Source of the DNA: an uncultured Cohaesibacter sp.
GTDB taxonomy: Bacteria > Pseudomonadota > Alphaproteobacteria > Rhizobiales > Cohaesibacteraceae
DNA length: 64,000 bases
Reading direction: 5' to 3'
Assembly (NCBI RefSeq): GCF_963677725.1
Contig: NZ_OY782507.1
Location: 1,116,001-1,180,000 of the forward strand
In this document: one piece after another, positions 1-8,293 of the stretch
Numbering within the stretch: the stretch's first letter is position 1
How the letters are laid out: each line of letters starts with the position of its first letter
Position numbers and translations under genes: made by a program
Notes under the pieces: model-generated
What the model was told of the DNA's origin: nothing
The model's database searches: none
What the model saw: the letters and a program-made list of their open reading frames with translations, nothing else

Positions 1-213
1 GATGATCCGGTCATGAGGCGTGTCAAAAACATGATGCAAGGCAACGGTCAGTTCCACCACACCCAACCCTGCGCCCAGGTGACCACCTGTGACGGAGACC
101 GCGTCGATCATCTCGGTTCGAACATCGTCAGCCAGTTGCTTCAATCCGGCATTATCGAGCGAACGCACATCGTCAATTGTTGCGATGCCATCAAGTGTTG
201 GTGTTTTGGACAC
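1..213 (-). CDS. dxs: 1-deoxy-D-xylulose-5-phosphate synthase, N-terminal 71 codons (partial)
   Basis: This is the first enzyme of the MEP isoprenoid pathway; it condenses pyruvate and glyceraldehyde-3-phosphate with thiamine diphosphate in the cytoplasm. Only the N-terminus is inside the window; the gene runs off the left edge. The visible reading frame contains the near-invariant DXS segment [19 protein letters not shown] followed by [16 protein letters not shown], at the usual distance from the start. No ATG fits: the upstream in-frame ATG at 239 is followed by a stop, so I place the start at GTG 213. The family identity is very secure, the exact start moderately so. Confidence 0.93.
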   Translation of the reverse strand, partial: MSKTPTLDGIATIDDVRSLDNAGLKQLADDVRTEMIDAVSVTGGHLGAGLGVVELTVALHHVFDTPHDRII

Positions 214-598
214 TGGTTTCACCTGTCTCTGTTTTTCATTGCCCCTGACATAGTCGGCAGCTGCCGCCAGAGATCTATTCTTACATGACCATTTGCGTGC
301 TTTTTATCAAGCCCGGCTCACAAGCACATGCTCGTTGTTTGATACGGCACATGCCCGTTGCTTGATACGAAAGCGCCCCTAACAGGGACCACTTCACTCT
401 CTGAACTCCCTTTGCTTGGCAGTCCAGTAACGCAAGGTCTCTAAACCGACAGGTCTATACTGAATATGTCTTTAGGGCAAGATGATGGAGCCTCGCCAAA
501 TGGCCGCGAGTAAGGCAAGCAATAACCGGATTCGCCACTAACCGATTTGTGTTGTATTATAGGTAGTATTTCTAATATTGACTTAAAGGGCACACATC
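214..598. other. Intergenic region between dxs and a DUF4189 gene
   Basis: This divergent intergenic region must hold the promoters of dxs (leftward) and the DUF4189 gene (rightward). I see no convincing coding frame. It contains one tandem duplication (324-369, listed separately). Close to the right-hand gene is an A+T-rich stretch with TATTAT-like hexamers near 555-562, but no promoter that I can assign firmly. Confidence 0.5.
324..369. repeat. Two-copy imperfect tandem repeat, 23-bp unit
   Basis: Positions 324-346 and 347-369 are direct, adjacent copies differing at two positions (both T/C). Each contains GCACATG and ends TTGATACG. It lies midway between two divergent genes, so it could be a duplicated protein-binding site, but nothing else in the window identifies the protein. 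Confidence 0.6.
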
Positions 599-967
599 AT
601 GAGACCAATTTTCCTTACCTTGATTGCAACTTTTCTGCTGTTTACCGCACCACAAAAAGCGGATGCGAGAGATTATTTCGGCGCAATCGCCGTTGCACCC
701 AATGGGGCTTATGGCATCTCTTGGGACTATTCAACACGCGGTGCAGCCACCACCCGCGCAATGAATGAATGCCGCAACCGTTCACGCGGTTGTCGTTCGG
801 CTCTATGGTTCCGCAATGCTTGCGGCGCCCTCGCCATGAACAACTACAATGATTGGGCAACCGCCTGGGGCTCCAATCGAGGCGTTGCGCAAAATATCGC
901 CCTGCGCAATTGCAACAATCGGTATGGCGGCTGCTATATCAAACGCTGGGCATGCACCAGTCGATAA
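599..967 (+). CDS. Secreted DUF4189 domain protein
   Basis: The 122-residue protein has a clear signal peptide (about residues 1-23, ending ADA) and a short mature domain of the DUF4189 type: YFGAIAVAPNGAYG, then alternating Ala/Cys-rich segments (AMNECRN, ALRNCNN) and a Trp-containing 'DWATAWGSN' motif. Six cysteines in the mature part could form three disulfides, fitting a periplasmic or extracellular location. Function in this family is unknown. The gene stands alone and is followed by a strong hairpin terminator at 998-1026. Confidence 0.8.
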   Translation: MRPIFLTLIATFLLFTAPQKADARDYFGAIAVAPNGAYGISWDYSTRGAATTRAMNECRNRSRGCRSALWFRNACGALAMNNYNDWATAWGSNRGVAQNIALRNCNNRYGGCYIKRWACTSR

Positions 968-997
968 TTCTTTAAAAAAGGCCCGCAATAGCACTTA

Positions 998-1035
998 CCC
1001 GCCTTGACAACTTTGCCCAAGGCGGGCATCTTTTA
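998..1035 (+). terminator. Rho-independent terminator after the DUF4189 gene
   Basis: A perfect 9-bp stem CCCGCCTTG / CAAGGCGGG (998-1006 with 1018-1026), 11-nt loop, followed by CATCTTTTAT. It separates the DUF4189 gene from the VOC gene at 1080. Confidence 0.75.
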
Positions 1036-1079
1036 TATGGAACATTTAGTGAACAAATATCAACTCTCAAGGGTTTTTC

Positions 1080-1523
1080 ATGCCTACTACAGCATTTGAA
1101 GACGAGATCCCGTCGATCCTTTCGCATACATCCATAGGCGTTAGCGACTTCGCCAAATCGCGGGCCTTTTATGAAGCGGTTCTGGCAACCATCGGGGCCA
1201 AGATCATCATGGAGGTGGATGAAGGCGGCATGAAAGCGGCTGCCTTTGGCAAATATTTCCCGGAATTCTGGGTTCAGGTTCCCCATGATCGCGGCACCCC
1301 GAGCGTCGGCAATGGCACCCATTTCGGTTTTCTGGCTCCGAACAATGATGCGGTGCATGCCTTTTGGGACAAAGCCATCGAAATGGGAGCGACGCCTGAC
1401 GGTGAGCCCGGTCCGCGCGCCCATTATGGCGAGGCCTATTATGGTTGCTTCCTGCGCGATCCGGACGGGCACAAGATCGAAGCCATGGCGTGGAACGCTC
1501 CGTTCGAAAAAGGGCATGAGTGA
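1080..1523 (+). CDS. VOC family (glyoxalase/bleomycin-resistance fold) protein
   Basis: A 147-residue single-module vicinal-oxygen-chelate protein. The N-terminal repeat (ILSHTSIGVSDFAKSRAFYEAVL) and the C-terminal 'FLRDPDGHKIEAM' strand are typical of the VOC superfamily, whose members bind a divalent metal and act as lyases, dioxygenases or resistance proteins. His16-like and the Glu in HKIEAM are plausible metal ligands. The substrate cannot be told from sequence. The ATG at 1080 gives the usual length for the family and starts just before the first beta strand. Confidence 0.85.
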   Translation: MPTTAFEDEIPSILSHTSIGVSDFAKSRAFYEAVLATIGAKIIMEVDEGGMKAAAFGKYFPEFWVQVPHDRGTPSVGNGTHFGFLAPNNDAVHAFWDKAIEMGATPDGEPGPRAHYGEAYYGCFLRDPDGHKIEAMAWNAPFEKGHE

Positions 1524-1722
1524 CGACTAAAGGGAGAGAGCATAAGGCGAGGGCACGCGCCTGATGGATGGTTGATGATCAGACGGACAGACGCATTTCC
1601 CACAAACAAATGCCCGAGGCTGTTGCAGCAGACCGATACCAGAGAGAGGCAGACGCGCCTGTCTGCCTTCCGTCGATTATTGGTTTGTGCCATTTCTCCC
1701 ATAATCTTGATAGTGTGCGACC

Positions 1723-2358
1723 ATGTTTGATCACTTTCCCTTTCTTGCTGCGTTTTTGGCACTTGCTGCCCTCACCGTGACACCGGGGCTTGATACTGTG
1801 TTGGTGCTGCGCAACGCGGCGCGAGGTGGTGTTCAGGCAGGCGTCCTGACGACATTGGGCATTTGTTTGGGACTGTTCGTCCATGGCACGATTTCAGCGC
1901 TTGGGCTGTCGCTGATCCTGTTGCAATCAGCGAGCCTGTTTGGTTGGATGAAGTTTGCCGGTGCCCTCTTCCTGATCTATCTGGGCGGTCAATCCCTGCT
2001 TGCTGCCTGGCGCGGGGACGCGCTGGTGGTGGAGACAAATGGCGCTCCGCAAATCACCGGTCTCAAGGCTTTTCGCGACGGCTTGATCACCAATCTCTTA
2101 AATCCCAAGCTGATTGTCTTCTATATGCTGTTTCTGCCGCAATTCGTCGACCCCTCGCAACCGGCCCTGCCCCAGTCTTTGCTGGTGGCAGGCATCCACT
2201 TCCTGTTGGGCATGATCTGGCTGTCCGGGCTGGCTTTTGTGGTTCATGGCGCACGGCGGGCCTTTACCCGGCCCACGGTATCGCGCACCCTGAATGGGGT
2301 AGCGGGGCTTTTGCTGCTTGGATTTGGCGGGCAGTTGGCAGTCTTTGAACGACCTTAA
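1723..2358 (+). CDS. LysE/RhtB family amino-acid exporter
   Basis: The 211-residue inner-membrane protein has the LysE/RhtB hallmarks: an N-terminal segment with TPGLDTVLVLRNAARGG (the family's P-G-P-D/x region and following basic loop), about six hydrophobic segments, and the mid-protein NLLNPKLIVFYMLFLPQF motif that corresponds to the conserved 'NPK' signature. Such proteins export lysine, threonine, homoserine or related metabolites by exchange with protons. The substrate is not predictable. A stand-alone gene; a short 8-bp hairpin (1647-1668) lies in its leader. Confidence 0.88.
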   Translation: MFDHFPFLAAFLALAALTVTPGLDTVLVLRNAARGGVQAGVLTTLGICLGLFVHGTISALGLSLILLQSASLFGWMKFAGALFLIYLGGQSLLAAWRGDALVVETNGAPQITGLKAFRDGLITNLLNPKLIVFYMLFLPQFVDPSQPALPQSLLVAGIHFLLGMIWLSGLAFVVHGARRAFTRPTVSRTLNGVAGLLLLGFGGQLAVFERP

Positions 2359-2559
2359 AGCCGTCCATATTTGCAGTTTGCCTGCATGAGACAAAATCCG
2401 GCTTCTTTGAAGCGCACCTGATTTGTTTAATTCTCTGCATTGACGCAAGCGCAGACAGGGCCACAGGAGAAATGTTGCATTGACAGGACCCTGGTGATGT
2501 GGTGAGACCGTGACGCATGCCTTGGCTGGCAGACGCAAGAAGCAAAGGAACAAGTCGCA

Positions 2560-3180
2560 ATGAAATTTGTCCGTTATGGCGCATGGGCCATTAGTGTTCT
2601 GTTGGCACTGGGTTTGGCCATCATGATGATCGACTGGTATCAGCAGGAACTGACGGTGCAGAAGACACAGGCCGGACAGACCACCGCTGCCGTTGGTGGA
2701 GATTTCACCCTGACCGACCAAACTGGCAAGCAGGTTACAGCGGCCGACTTTTCCGACAAGCCGATGGTCATCTATTTCGGCTATACATTCTGCCCTGATG
2801 TTTGCCCGACGACCCTTGCGGAAATGACCCTCTGGGTCGAGGAACTGGGTGCGGATGCGGACAAACTGAATTTTCTCTTCATCACGGTGGATCCGGAAAG
2901 AGACGATCAACAATCCATTGCAGACTATGCGAGTGCCTTTTTCGATCGGTTGGTCGCTCTTCGTGGCACCCGCGAGCAAACCGACGCGGTCATCAAGGCC
3001 TATCGGGTCTATGCGCGCAAAGTCGAGAATGACGCAGCGGACAGCAATTATGTAATGGATCACACAGCTTCGGTCTTTTTGATGAAGAAGGGGAATGTCT
3101 TCTCCGGCACCATCGCATATGGCGAGAATCATGACAGTGCGGTGGGCAAGCTGAGAAAGCTGATTGCCAGCGCAGAATGA
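2560..3180 (+). CDS. SCO1/SenC family copper chaperone / thiol-disulfide protein
   Basis: A 206-residue membrane-anchored periplasmic protein: one N-terminal transmembrane segment (about residues 8-25) and a thioredoxin-like SCO domain. The copper ligands are all visible: Cys78 and Cys82 in the FCPDVCP motif and His168 in YVMDHTASVFL. SCO proteins deliver copper to the CuA site of cytochrome c oxidase or reduce its cysteines. No oxidase genes lie nearby. It is followed closely by a 55-residue membrane protein and tlyA on the same strand, possibly one transcript. Confidence 0.92.
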   Translation: MKFVRYGAWAISVLLALGLAIMMIDWYQQELTVQKTQAGQTTAAVGGDFTLTDQTGKQVTAADFSDKPMVIYFGYTFCPDVCPTTLAEMTLWVEELGADADKLNFLFITVDPERDDQQSIADYASAFFDRLVALRGTREQTDAVIKAYRVYARKVENDAADSNYVMDHTASVFLMKKGNVFSGTIAYGENHDSAVGKLRKLIASAE

Positions 3181-3259
3181 TCACTCTGCCTGACGGACAT
3201 TCATAAAGTTGGCGAGCCTTGCTCTCCATGCTAGGATAACCGGCATGCAGGAGTGGACC

Positions 3260-3427
3260 ATGAATGACATGAGCGAACAACACCAGGTTGAGGATGTGAA
3301 CCGGTTGATCTATTGGTCAGCAGGCATTCTTGCTGCCATTGGAGTTGTCGGCTTAATCATCTGGTCTCGGGTTGGCATTGCAGTTTTCTATGATCGCATT
3401 TCTGGTGCGATCGCCAACTGCTTTTAA
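3260..3427 (+). CDS. Small single-pass membrane protein, unknown
   Basis: I choose ATG 3260, which has a good ribosome-binding site (CAGGAG, 3248-3253), giving 55 residues. The protein has a short acidic N-terminus (MNDMSEQHQVEDVN) and one strongly hydrophobic helix (about residues 15-33). It lies between the SCO gene and tlyA on the same strand with short gaps, so it is probably co-transcribed. I do not recognise a family. An assembly or stability helper for the neighbouring SCO protein is possible but purely speculative. Confidence 0.6.
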   Translation: MNDMSEQHQVEDVNRLIYWSAGILAAIGVVGLIIWSRVGIAVFYDRISGAIANCF

Positions 3428-3478
3428 GCGGCCTTCTTCCCTATCGCTTTTTCTTCTTTTCGGCAGGTTCCAAAATCC

Positions 3479-4237
3479 ATGAGCAAATTGCGGCTTGATC
3501 AGGCATTGGTGTCTCGAGGTTTGGTGCCAACACGGGCACGGGCGCGCGACGCCATCAAGCGCGGCTCGGTCAAGGTCAATGGCGTGCCAGCCGCCAAGGC
3601 CAGCCAGATGGTGGGCCCCGACGCGGAGCTTGCCTTTCACGATCCGGCTGCAAACTATGTATCGCGTGCGGCGCTGAAGCTGCTTCACGGCCTTGATCAT
3701 TTCCGATTTGATCCCGCCGGTGAAGTCTGTGTTGACATCGGAGCGTCAACGGGCGGCTTTTGTCAGGTACTGTTGGAGCGCGGGGCACGCAGCGTCTATG
3801 GGATCGATGTGGGACATGGGCAGATGCATGAGAGCCTCCGGTCCAATCCAAAGCTTCATGTGCTTGAAGGGGTCAATGCGCGCCATCTGGATCACAGTCA
3901 TGTGCCCGAACCATTCTCGCTACTGGTCAGCGACGTGTCTTTCATTTCGCTGAAGCTGGCCTTGCCACCGGCCCTGTCGATGGCATCACGAGGGGCTAGG
4001 GCCGCCTTGCTGGTCAAGCCGCAATTTGAGGTCGGCAAACAAGGCATCGGCAAAGGTGGCCTTGTACGGGATCCGGCAGAGGGATTGCGAGCGGCGGAGG
4101 CCATTGCCGCCTGGATTGACAGCGAAGACGATGAGGCTTGTCGCGGATGGCGGGTGTTGGAGATGGTCCCTTCCCCCATTTTGGGCGGGGATGGCAACGC
4201 GGAATATTTGCTCGGCGCGATCAAGGATCGCAGCTAA
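3479..4237 (+). CDS. tlyA: TlyA family rRNA (cytidine-2'-O)-methyltransferase
   Basis: A 252-residue protein with an N-terminal S4 RNA-binding domain (MSKLRLDQALVSRGL..., about residues 1-65) and an FtsJ-like methyltransferase domain. The SAM-binding loop VDIGASTGGFCQVLLERGA and the catalytic-region motif LLVKPQFEVGK are present. TlyA proteins methylate the 2'-O of cytidines in 16S and/or 23S rRNA; activity here is inferred from the family. In rhizobia tlyA usually sits beside dxs, and dxs is indeed just upstream in this window, though in the opposite direction. Confidence 0.92.
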   Translation: MSKLRLDQALVSRGLVPTRARARDAIKRGSVKVNGVPAAKASQMVGPDAELAFHDPAANYVSRAALKLLHGLDHFRFDPAGEVCVDIGASTGGFCQVLLERGARSVYGIDVGHGQMHESLRSNPKLHVLEGVNARHLDHSHVPEPFSLLVSDVSFISLKLALPPALSMASRGARAALLVKPQFEVGKQGIGKGGLVRDPAEGLRAAEAIAAWIDSEDDEACRGWRVLEMVPSPILGGDGNAEYLLGAIKDRS

Positions 4238-4243
4238 CACGCC

Positions 4244-5215
4244 CTAGACCAGCAAGGCACCAACCAGTCCAGCAAAAAGCAGCCAGCCGATTTGGGTGTT
4301 GGAGCGAAACAGGTTGAGGCACTGGGCCGAATTGCTTATGTCGAGGTTCCAGATCTGCCAGCCCATATGAATGGTGGCAGCCATAAGCCCCAGATACGCA
4401 GGCCAAGACACGCCTGCAACCCAGAAAGCCCCGGCCATCAACAGAACCATCACCGCATAGAAACCAAGAAGCCATTGCTTGGTATTATCGGCAAACAGCA
4501 AGGCCGTCGACTTCACGCCGATCATGACGTCATCTTCCTTGTCCTGATGGGCATAGATGGTGTCATAACCGATGGTCCAGACGATGCCTGCGGCATACAT
4601 CAGCACTGGCGCAAGAGACAAAGCGCCGTTGATCGCGGCCCATCCCATCAAGGCGCCCCAGGAAAAGGCCAGCCCCAGCACCAGCTGTGGCCAGTGGGTG
4701 ACACGCTTCATGAAGGGATAGATTGCCACGACACCGAGCGACGACAAACCAAGCAGAATGGTAAAGGAATTGAATTGCAGCAGCACGAACAGACCGATCA
4801 GGGCCTGAAGCCCCAGCCACATCCACGCCCTCATCCGGGTGGTCTGATTGGCAGGCAGCGGCCGGGAGCGGGTGCGCTCCACCTTTGCGTCAATCTTGTG
4901 ATCAACGAGATCATTATAGGTGCAGCCAGCGCCCCGCATGGCAACGGCACCAAGCCAGAAGACAAAAGCATACCAGAGGATTTGCCAGACCGGAGGCAGT
5001 TGATCGGCTGGTCTGGTTGCCACAGCCAGCGTCAGTGACCAAAGGCACGGCCAGAGCAGCAACCACCAGCCGATGGGCCGCTCAAGGCGCGAAAGACGTG
5101 CATAGGGCCGAAAGCCAAGCGGCAAGTATCGGTCAACCCAATGACCGGACACAGCGTCAGCAACGCGGTCATCGATTGTGCCTTCCTTCTCATTTATCGA
5201 GATATGCCCACTCAT
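4244..5215 (-). CDS. ubiA: 4-hydroxybenzoate octaprenyltransferase
   Basis: An integral-membrane prenyltransferase that attaches the polyprenyl tail to 4-hydroxybenzoate in ubiquinone synthesis. Both Asp-rich metal/diphosphate sites are visible: NDLVDHKIDAKVERTRSRP and YDTIYAHQDKEDD. About eight hydrophobic segments follow the N-terminal RLERPIGWWLLLWPCLW motif. I favour ATG 5215 (323 residues, close to family length; GGTGGG 11 nt upstream). An alternative ATG at 5281 overlaps the stop of a small upstream frame as TGATG and would add 22 residues. Its 3' end converges with tlyA, seven bases apart. Confidence 0.93.
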   Translation of the reverse strand: MSGHISINEKEGTIDDRVADAVSGHWVDRYLPLGFRPYARLSRLERPIGWWLLLWPCLWSLTLAVATRPADQLPPVWQILWYAFVFWLGAVAMRGAGCTYNDLVDHKIDAKVERTRSRPLPANQTTRMRAWMWLGLQALIGLFVLLQFNSFTILLGLSSLGVVAIYPFMKRVTHWPQLVLGLAFSWGALMGWAAINGALSLAPVLMYAAGIVWTIGYDTIYAHQDKEDDVMIGVKSTALLFADNTKQWLLGFYAVMVLLMAGAFWVAGVSWPAYLGLMAATIHMGWQIWNLDISNSAQCLNLFRSNTQIGWLLFAGLVGALLV

Positions 5216-5280
5216 TGCTCTGTATCCCACCTGCTGCCCTTTGAGGCTATTCTGGTTCCTGTGTTGAGAGGTTTCGCCCA

Positions 5281-5535
5281 TCAACAGCCTTGCGTCAACC
5301 GCAAGAATGCCTTGGTAGCCATATTGTGAAAACCATCAACGGACAATTCGCCTCTTTCTGATGCCGCATAGGGAGCGGTCGAGCCGCTGGCAAGGCAATC
5401 TGCACAGCTTGTATCCGCATCGCGTGCGAATGCGGCGCTTGCGGCTTGATTTTGCGCCATTTGAGCGTTAGCAGACTGGCAACAGCCTGAACTGCAACAT
5501 GCATCGGCCCTGCCTTTCGGAAAGGATAGCTTCAT
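5281..5535 (-). CDS. Possible small Cys-rich protein upstream of ubiA
   Basis: An 84-codon frame reading away from purD. It begins at ATG 5535, preceded by GAGG about nine bases upstream, and ends in a TGA that overlaps an in-frame ATG of ubiA (TGATG at 5283-5279), an arrangement typical of translational coupling. The product has a cysteine cluster (ACCSSGCC, residues 8-15) and a second pair (SCADC), which might bind metal. I recognise no family. The start overlaps the purD start codon on the other strand, so it may be fortuitous. Confidence 0.35.
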   Translation of the reverse strand: MKLSFPKGRADACCSSGCCQSANAQMAQNQAASAAFARDADTSCADCLASGSTAPYAASERGELSVDGFHNMATKAFLRLTQGC

Positions 5536-6829
5536 GTCTGATCGCCTCAACATTCTCCTCATCGGATCCGGTGGCCGCGAACATGCCCTCGCCTATGGCC
5601 TCAAGAAATCGCCAAAGCTTGGCAAGCTCTATGTTGCGCCGGGCAATGCCGGCCTCTGGCAAATGGCAGAGAAGGCAGACGTTAGCGAGACGGATCATGA
5701 CGCGGTCATTACCTTCTGTAAGGCTGCTGACATCGACTTCGTGATTGTCGGCCCAGAAGCCCCCTTGGTGGATGGTCTGGTTGACAGCCTGACAGCAGCG
5801 GGCATCGAGGCCTTTGGTCCCTCGAAAGAAGCCGCTCAACTGGAAGGCTCTAAAGGGTATACGAAGGATCTTTGCGCCGAGTTCAATATTCCCACCGCAG
5901 CTTATGCACGCTTTACCGCGCAAGAGGCAGCTCTTGATTATCTCAAAGAGCATCGGGCACCGATCGTCATCAAGGCTGATGGTCTGGCCGCTGGCAAGGG
6001 CGTGACTGTGGCGATGAGCGATGAAGAAGCGATCGCAGCGGTCAAGGATTGCTTTGACGGGGCCTTTGGCGAGGCTGGTGCAGAAGTCGTCATTGAAGCC
6101 TTCCTGCAAGGGGAAGAAGCAAGTCTGTTTGCCCTTTGTGACGGGGAGAACGCGATGCTTCTGGCGTCTGCTCAGGATCACAAGCCAGTGGGCGAAGGGG
6201 ACACGGGCCCCAATACCGGGGGCATGGGTGCCTACACGCCTGCACCTGTCATGACAGAGGCCATGACAGAGACTGTGATGCGCCAGATTGTCGAGCCGAC
6301 CATCAAGGGCATGGCAAGCCGTGGGGTTCCTTTCAAGGGCGTGCTGTTTGTCGGTCTGATGATCACCGAGCAAGGCCCAGAATTGATTGAATATAATGTC
6401 CGGTTCGGTGATCCGGAATGCCAAACTCTAATGATGCGCCTTGAAAGCGATCTGCTGGAGCTGTTGCTGGCCTCCGCGCGTGGCACGCTCGGCGGCATGG
6501 CAGCCCGGTGGTCCGACGATGTGGTGATGAATGTCGTGCTGGCCTCCAAGGGCTATCCCGGTTCTTATGAAAAAGGCACAGTGATCGAAGATCTCAGCGC
6601 AGCGGAAGCCATTGATGGTGTGACGATTTTCCATGCGGGCACGGGTGAGAAAGACGGCAAGCTGATCGCGACTGGCGGTCGGGTGCTCAATGTTTGCGCG
6701 CGCGGCAAGAGCGTGACTGAAGCGCAGGCGCTTGCTTACAAGGCAGTGGATGCAGTGCGCTGGGACAATGGCTTCTGCCGCCGTGATATTGGCTGGCGGG
6801 CCGTGGAGCGCGAACAGCAGGGCCAGTGA
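5534..6829 (+). CDS. purD: Phosphoribosylamine--glycine ligase (GAR synthetase)
   Basis: Second step of de novo purine synthesis: ATP-dependent joining of glycine to 5-phosphoribosylamine. The 431-residue protein has full family length. It opens with the nucleotide-binding [10 protein letters not shown], has the ATP-grasp core ([19 protein letters not shown]), the [13 protein letters not shown] signature and a C-terminal PurD domain ending in a typical '[16 protein letters not shown]' segment. The start has AGGA seven bases upstream. A 13-bp bidirectional terminator follows at 6877-6907. Confidence 0.97.
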   Translation: MSDRLNILLIGSGGREHALAYGLKKSPKLGKLYVAPGNAGLWQMAEKADVSETDHDAVITFCKAADIDFVIVGPEAPLVDGLVDSLTAAGIEAFGPSKEAAQLEGSKGYTKDLCAEFNIPTAAYARFTAQEAALDYLKEHRAPIVIKADGLAAGKGVTVAMSDEEAIAAVKDCFDGAFGEAGAEVVIEAFLQGEEASLFALCDGENAMLLASAQDHKPVGEGDTGPNTGGMGAYTPAPVMTEAMTETVMRQIVEPTIKGMASRGVPFKGVLFVGLMITEQGPELIEYNVRFGDPECQTLMMRLESDLLELLLASARGTLGGMAARWSDDVVMNVVLASKGYPGSYEKGTVIEDLSAAEAIDGVTIFHAGTGEKDGKLIATGGRVLNVCARGKSVTEAQALAYKAVDAVRWDNGFCRRDIGWRAVEREQQGQ

Positions 6830-6876
6830 TCGGTATCCTCGATCAAAAGCAACCTTTTTCAATATCCGCTATGCAA

Positions 6877-6907
6877 AAGGCCCGCTCGGGACAACCGAGC
6901 GGGCCTT
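6877..6907. terminator. Bidirectional terminator between purD and a FecR-domain gene
   Basis: A perfect 13-bp stem AAGGCCCGCTCGG / CCGAGCGGGCCTT (6877-6889 with 6895-6907) and 5-nt loop. The genes on either side converge here. Confidence 0.85.
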
Positions 6908-6937
6908 GTTGTTGTCAGGTGACAGACATCGTCTGGT

Positions 6938-7867
6938 TCACGATTTCTGTAGACGTATCGTTGGGGTGTTGATCCGGCGGCGTCTGCGGCGATAGAGAAT
7001 GAAAGCGACAATCGCGACGATCACAATCACTGACGCCAGGGCCATCAGCACATAGGGCATAATGCCTTGGCTCTGAACCTTTTGTGCAAGCGGGACGACA
7101 AAACCGGTGACGGTGCCTGTCACATAATAAATCGATGCATCGATGAGACCGCTGAGATAGAGCATAACGGCGCCAAACATGCTGCCAATCATTCCCATGA
7201 TGTCGGAAAAGGCATTTGGCCCGGAGAAGCGCGCATTCCCGGACGCTGCAGGTAATTCTTCACCGCGATCCAAGAAGGCCATTTTAATTGGCTTTGTTTC
7301 ACCACCTTGCAACCGATTGGTATTCATGGAAATTGCCTGCCCGGCGGCCACATTGAAGACATCGCTGGACAGTTTGCTGGACACTTCAACAAGACCTTCG
7401 TGAACACGCACATCAGCATGTCCGCCTTCTATGGCAACGGTGAACTGAGTGCCTTTCACCGCAGCGACCATGTAAGGTGTTACGACAGAGAAATGTTTGA
7501 CATCACGCTTGTCGACCTCCAAGTGGGTGGTGCCGCTCATTTGATAGATCTTGGTATGGCCGGGTTCGGTCTCATCCAATGCAGGCAGGGACAGGACGGT
7601 GTTTGATCCGACCTGAATGCGCTGTTTGCCATGGACCAATTGAAGTCGCGTTCGCGAAGCGGTCGTGAGGGTTTGCCCCGGAAAGAGCACCCTGCCGCTC
7701 TTAAGGCGCATTTGCTCATGGCCAGGTGTCTGAATCCATGCATTGCCGCTCAATTTACCGATGCGCCACTCGGTTCCAAGTATCTTTGTGCTTTCATTTG
7801 CCCATGCGGGCTGCATCAAGCTAAAGACAACGCCTATCAATGTTACTATAAATGAAAATATTTTCAT
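6938..7867 (-). CDS. FecR-domain membrane protein
   Basis: The start at ATG 7867 (GAGGGGG just upstream) gives 309 residues. Order: signal peptide (1-24, ending AWA), a FecR domain (about 30-180), a linker, a hydrophobic segment near 215-250 and a C-terminal transmembrane helix followed by an Arg-rich tail (YRRRRRRRI). The FecR core KRDVKHFSVVTPYMVAAVKG is the best-conserved part. Unlike classical FecR there is no cytoplasmic sigma-regulating segment at the N-terminus and no FecI gene nearby, so a signalling role is doubtful. It is a paralogue of the protein at 47094-48365. Confidence 0.82.
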   Translation of the reverse strand: MKIFSFIVTLIGVVFSLMQPAWANESTKILGTEWRIGKLSGNAWIQTPGHEQMRLKSGRVLFPGQTLTTASRTRLQLVHGKQRIQVGSNTVLSLPALDETEPGHTKIYQMSGTTHLEVDKRDVKHFSVVTPYMVAAVKGTQFTVAIEGGHADVRVHEGLVEVSSKLSSDVFNVAAGQAISMNTNRLQGGETKPIKMAFLDRGEELPAASGNARFSGPNAFSDIMGMIGSMFGAVMLYLSGLIDASIYYVTGTVTGFVVPLAQKVQSQGIMPYVLMALASVIVIVAIVAFILYRRRRRRINTPTIRLQKS

Positions 7868-8293
7868 GGTAATGCCCCCTCTCGCCAATTGGCTCGTTAG
7901 GCTTCTCACACAATTGGTTTACCGCTTTTACCGTCTGTACTGAATTCTTGATCTGACGAATGACTTTCTGGATGCCAACGTAACAAACCTTAGTAAACCG
8001 GAGATGAAAAAAGCACACTTATTTGGCTATTCATGAACATTGTAGATTTTTTGGTTCATCAAATGTAAAAGGCGTCGGCGCATTTTTGTTGGTCTTCTGA
8101 GCGCAAAGGCACGAGTTTTTCCACTTTCATACCTGCCATACGTGGCTCTGTGATTATCAGCCATTTCCAACGGCGCAACTGCCTGATACACAGCAAAGGC
8201 TTGACTGCGTGGCCAAACGCAGCTTCCTGTCATCAATCAGCTTGTCGACCGATCAGACCACAGAATGACGACCTCCAGAAGGACCATGAACCA
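7868..8293. other. Intergenic region between the FecR-domain gene and an RNA methyltransferase gene
   Basis: A divergent intergenic region of about 430 bases, relatively A+T-rich. A reading frame continues upstream from the methyltransferase to 8150, but its residues do not resemble the family, so I treat it as leader. A 14-bp palindrome TGAAAATATTTTCA (7853-7866) overlaps the first codons of the FecR-domain gene. I see no RNA gene or terminator here. Confidence 0.4.

Noticed and set aside
2098..3132. 344-codon minus-strand frame across the LysE and SCO genes
   Set aside because: It is antisense to two clearly identified genes, has no family similarity and no ribosome-binding site.
4292..5038. 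248-codon plus-strand frame
   Set aside because: Antisense to ubiA, whose motifs are unmistakable; composition is Gln/His-rich, typical of antisense frames.
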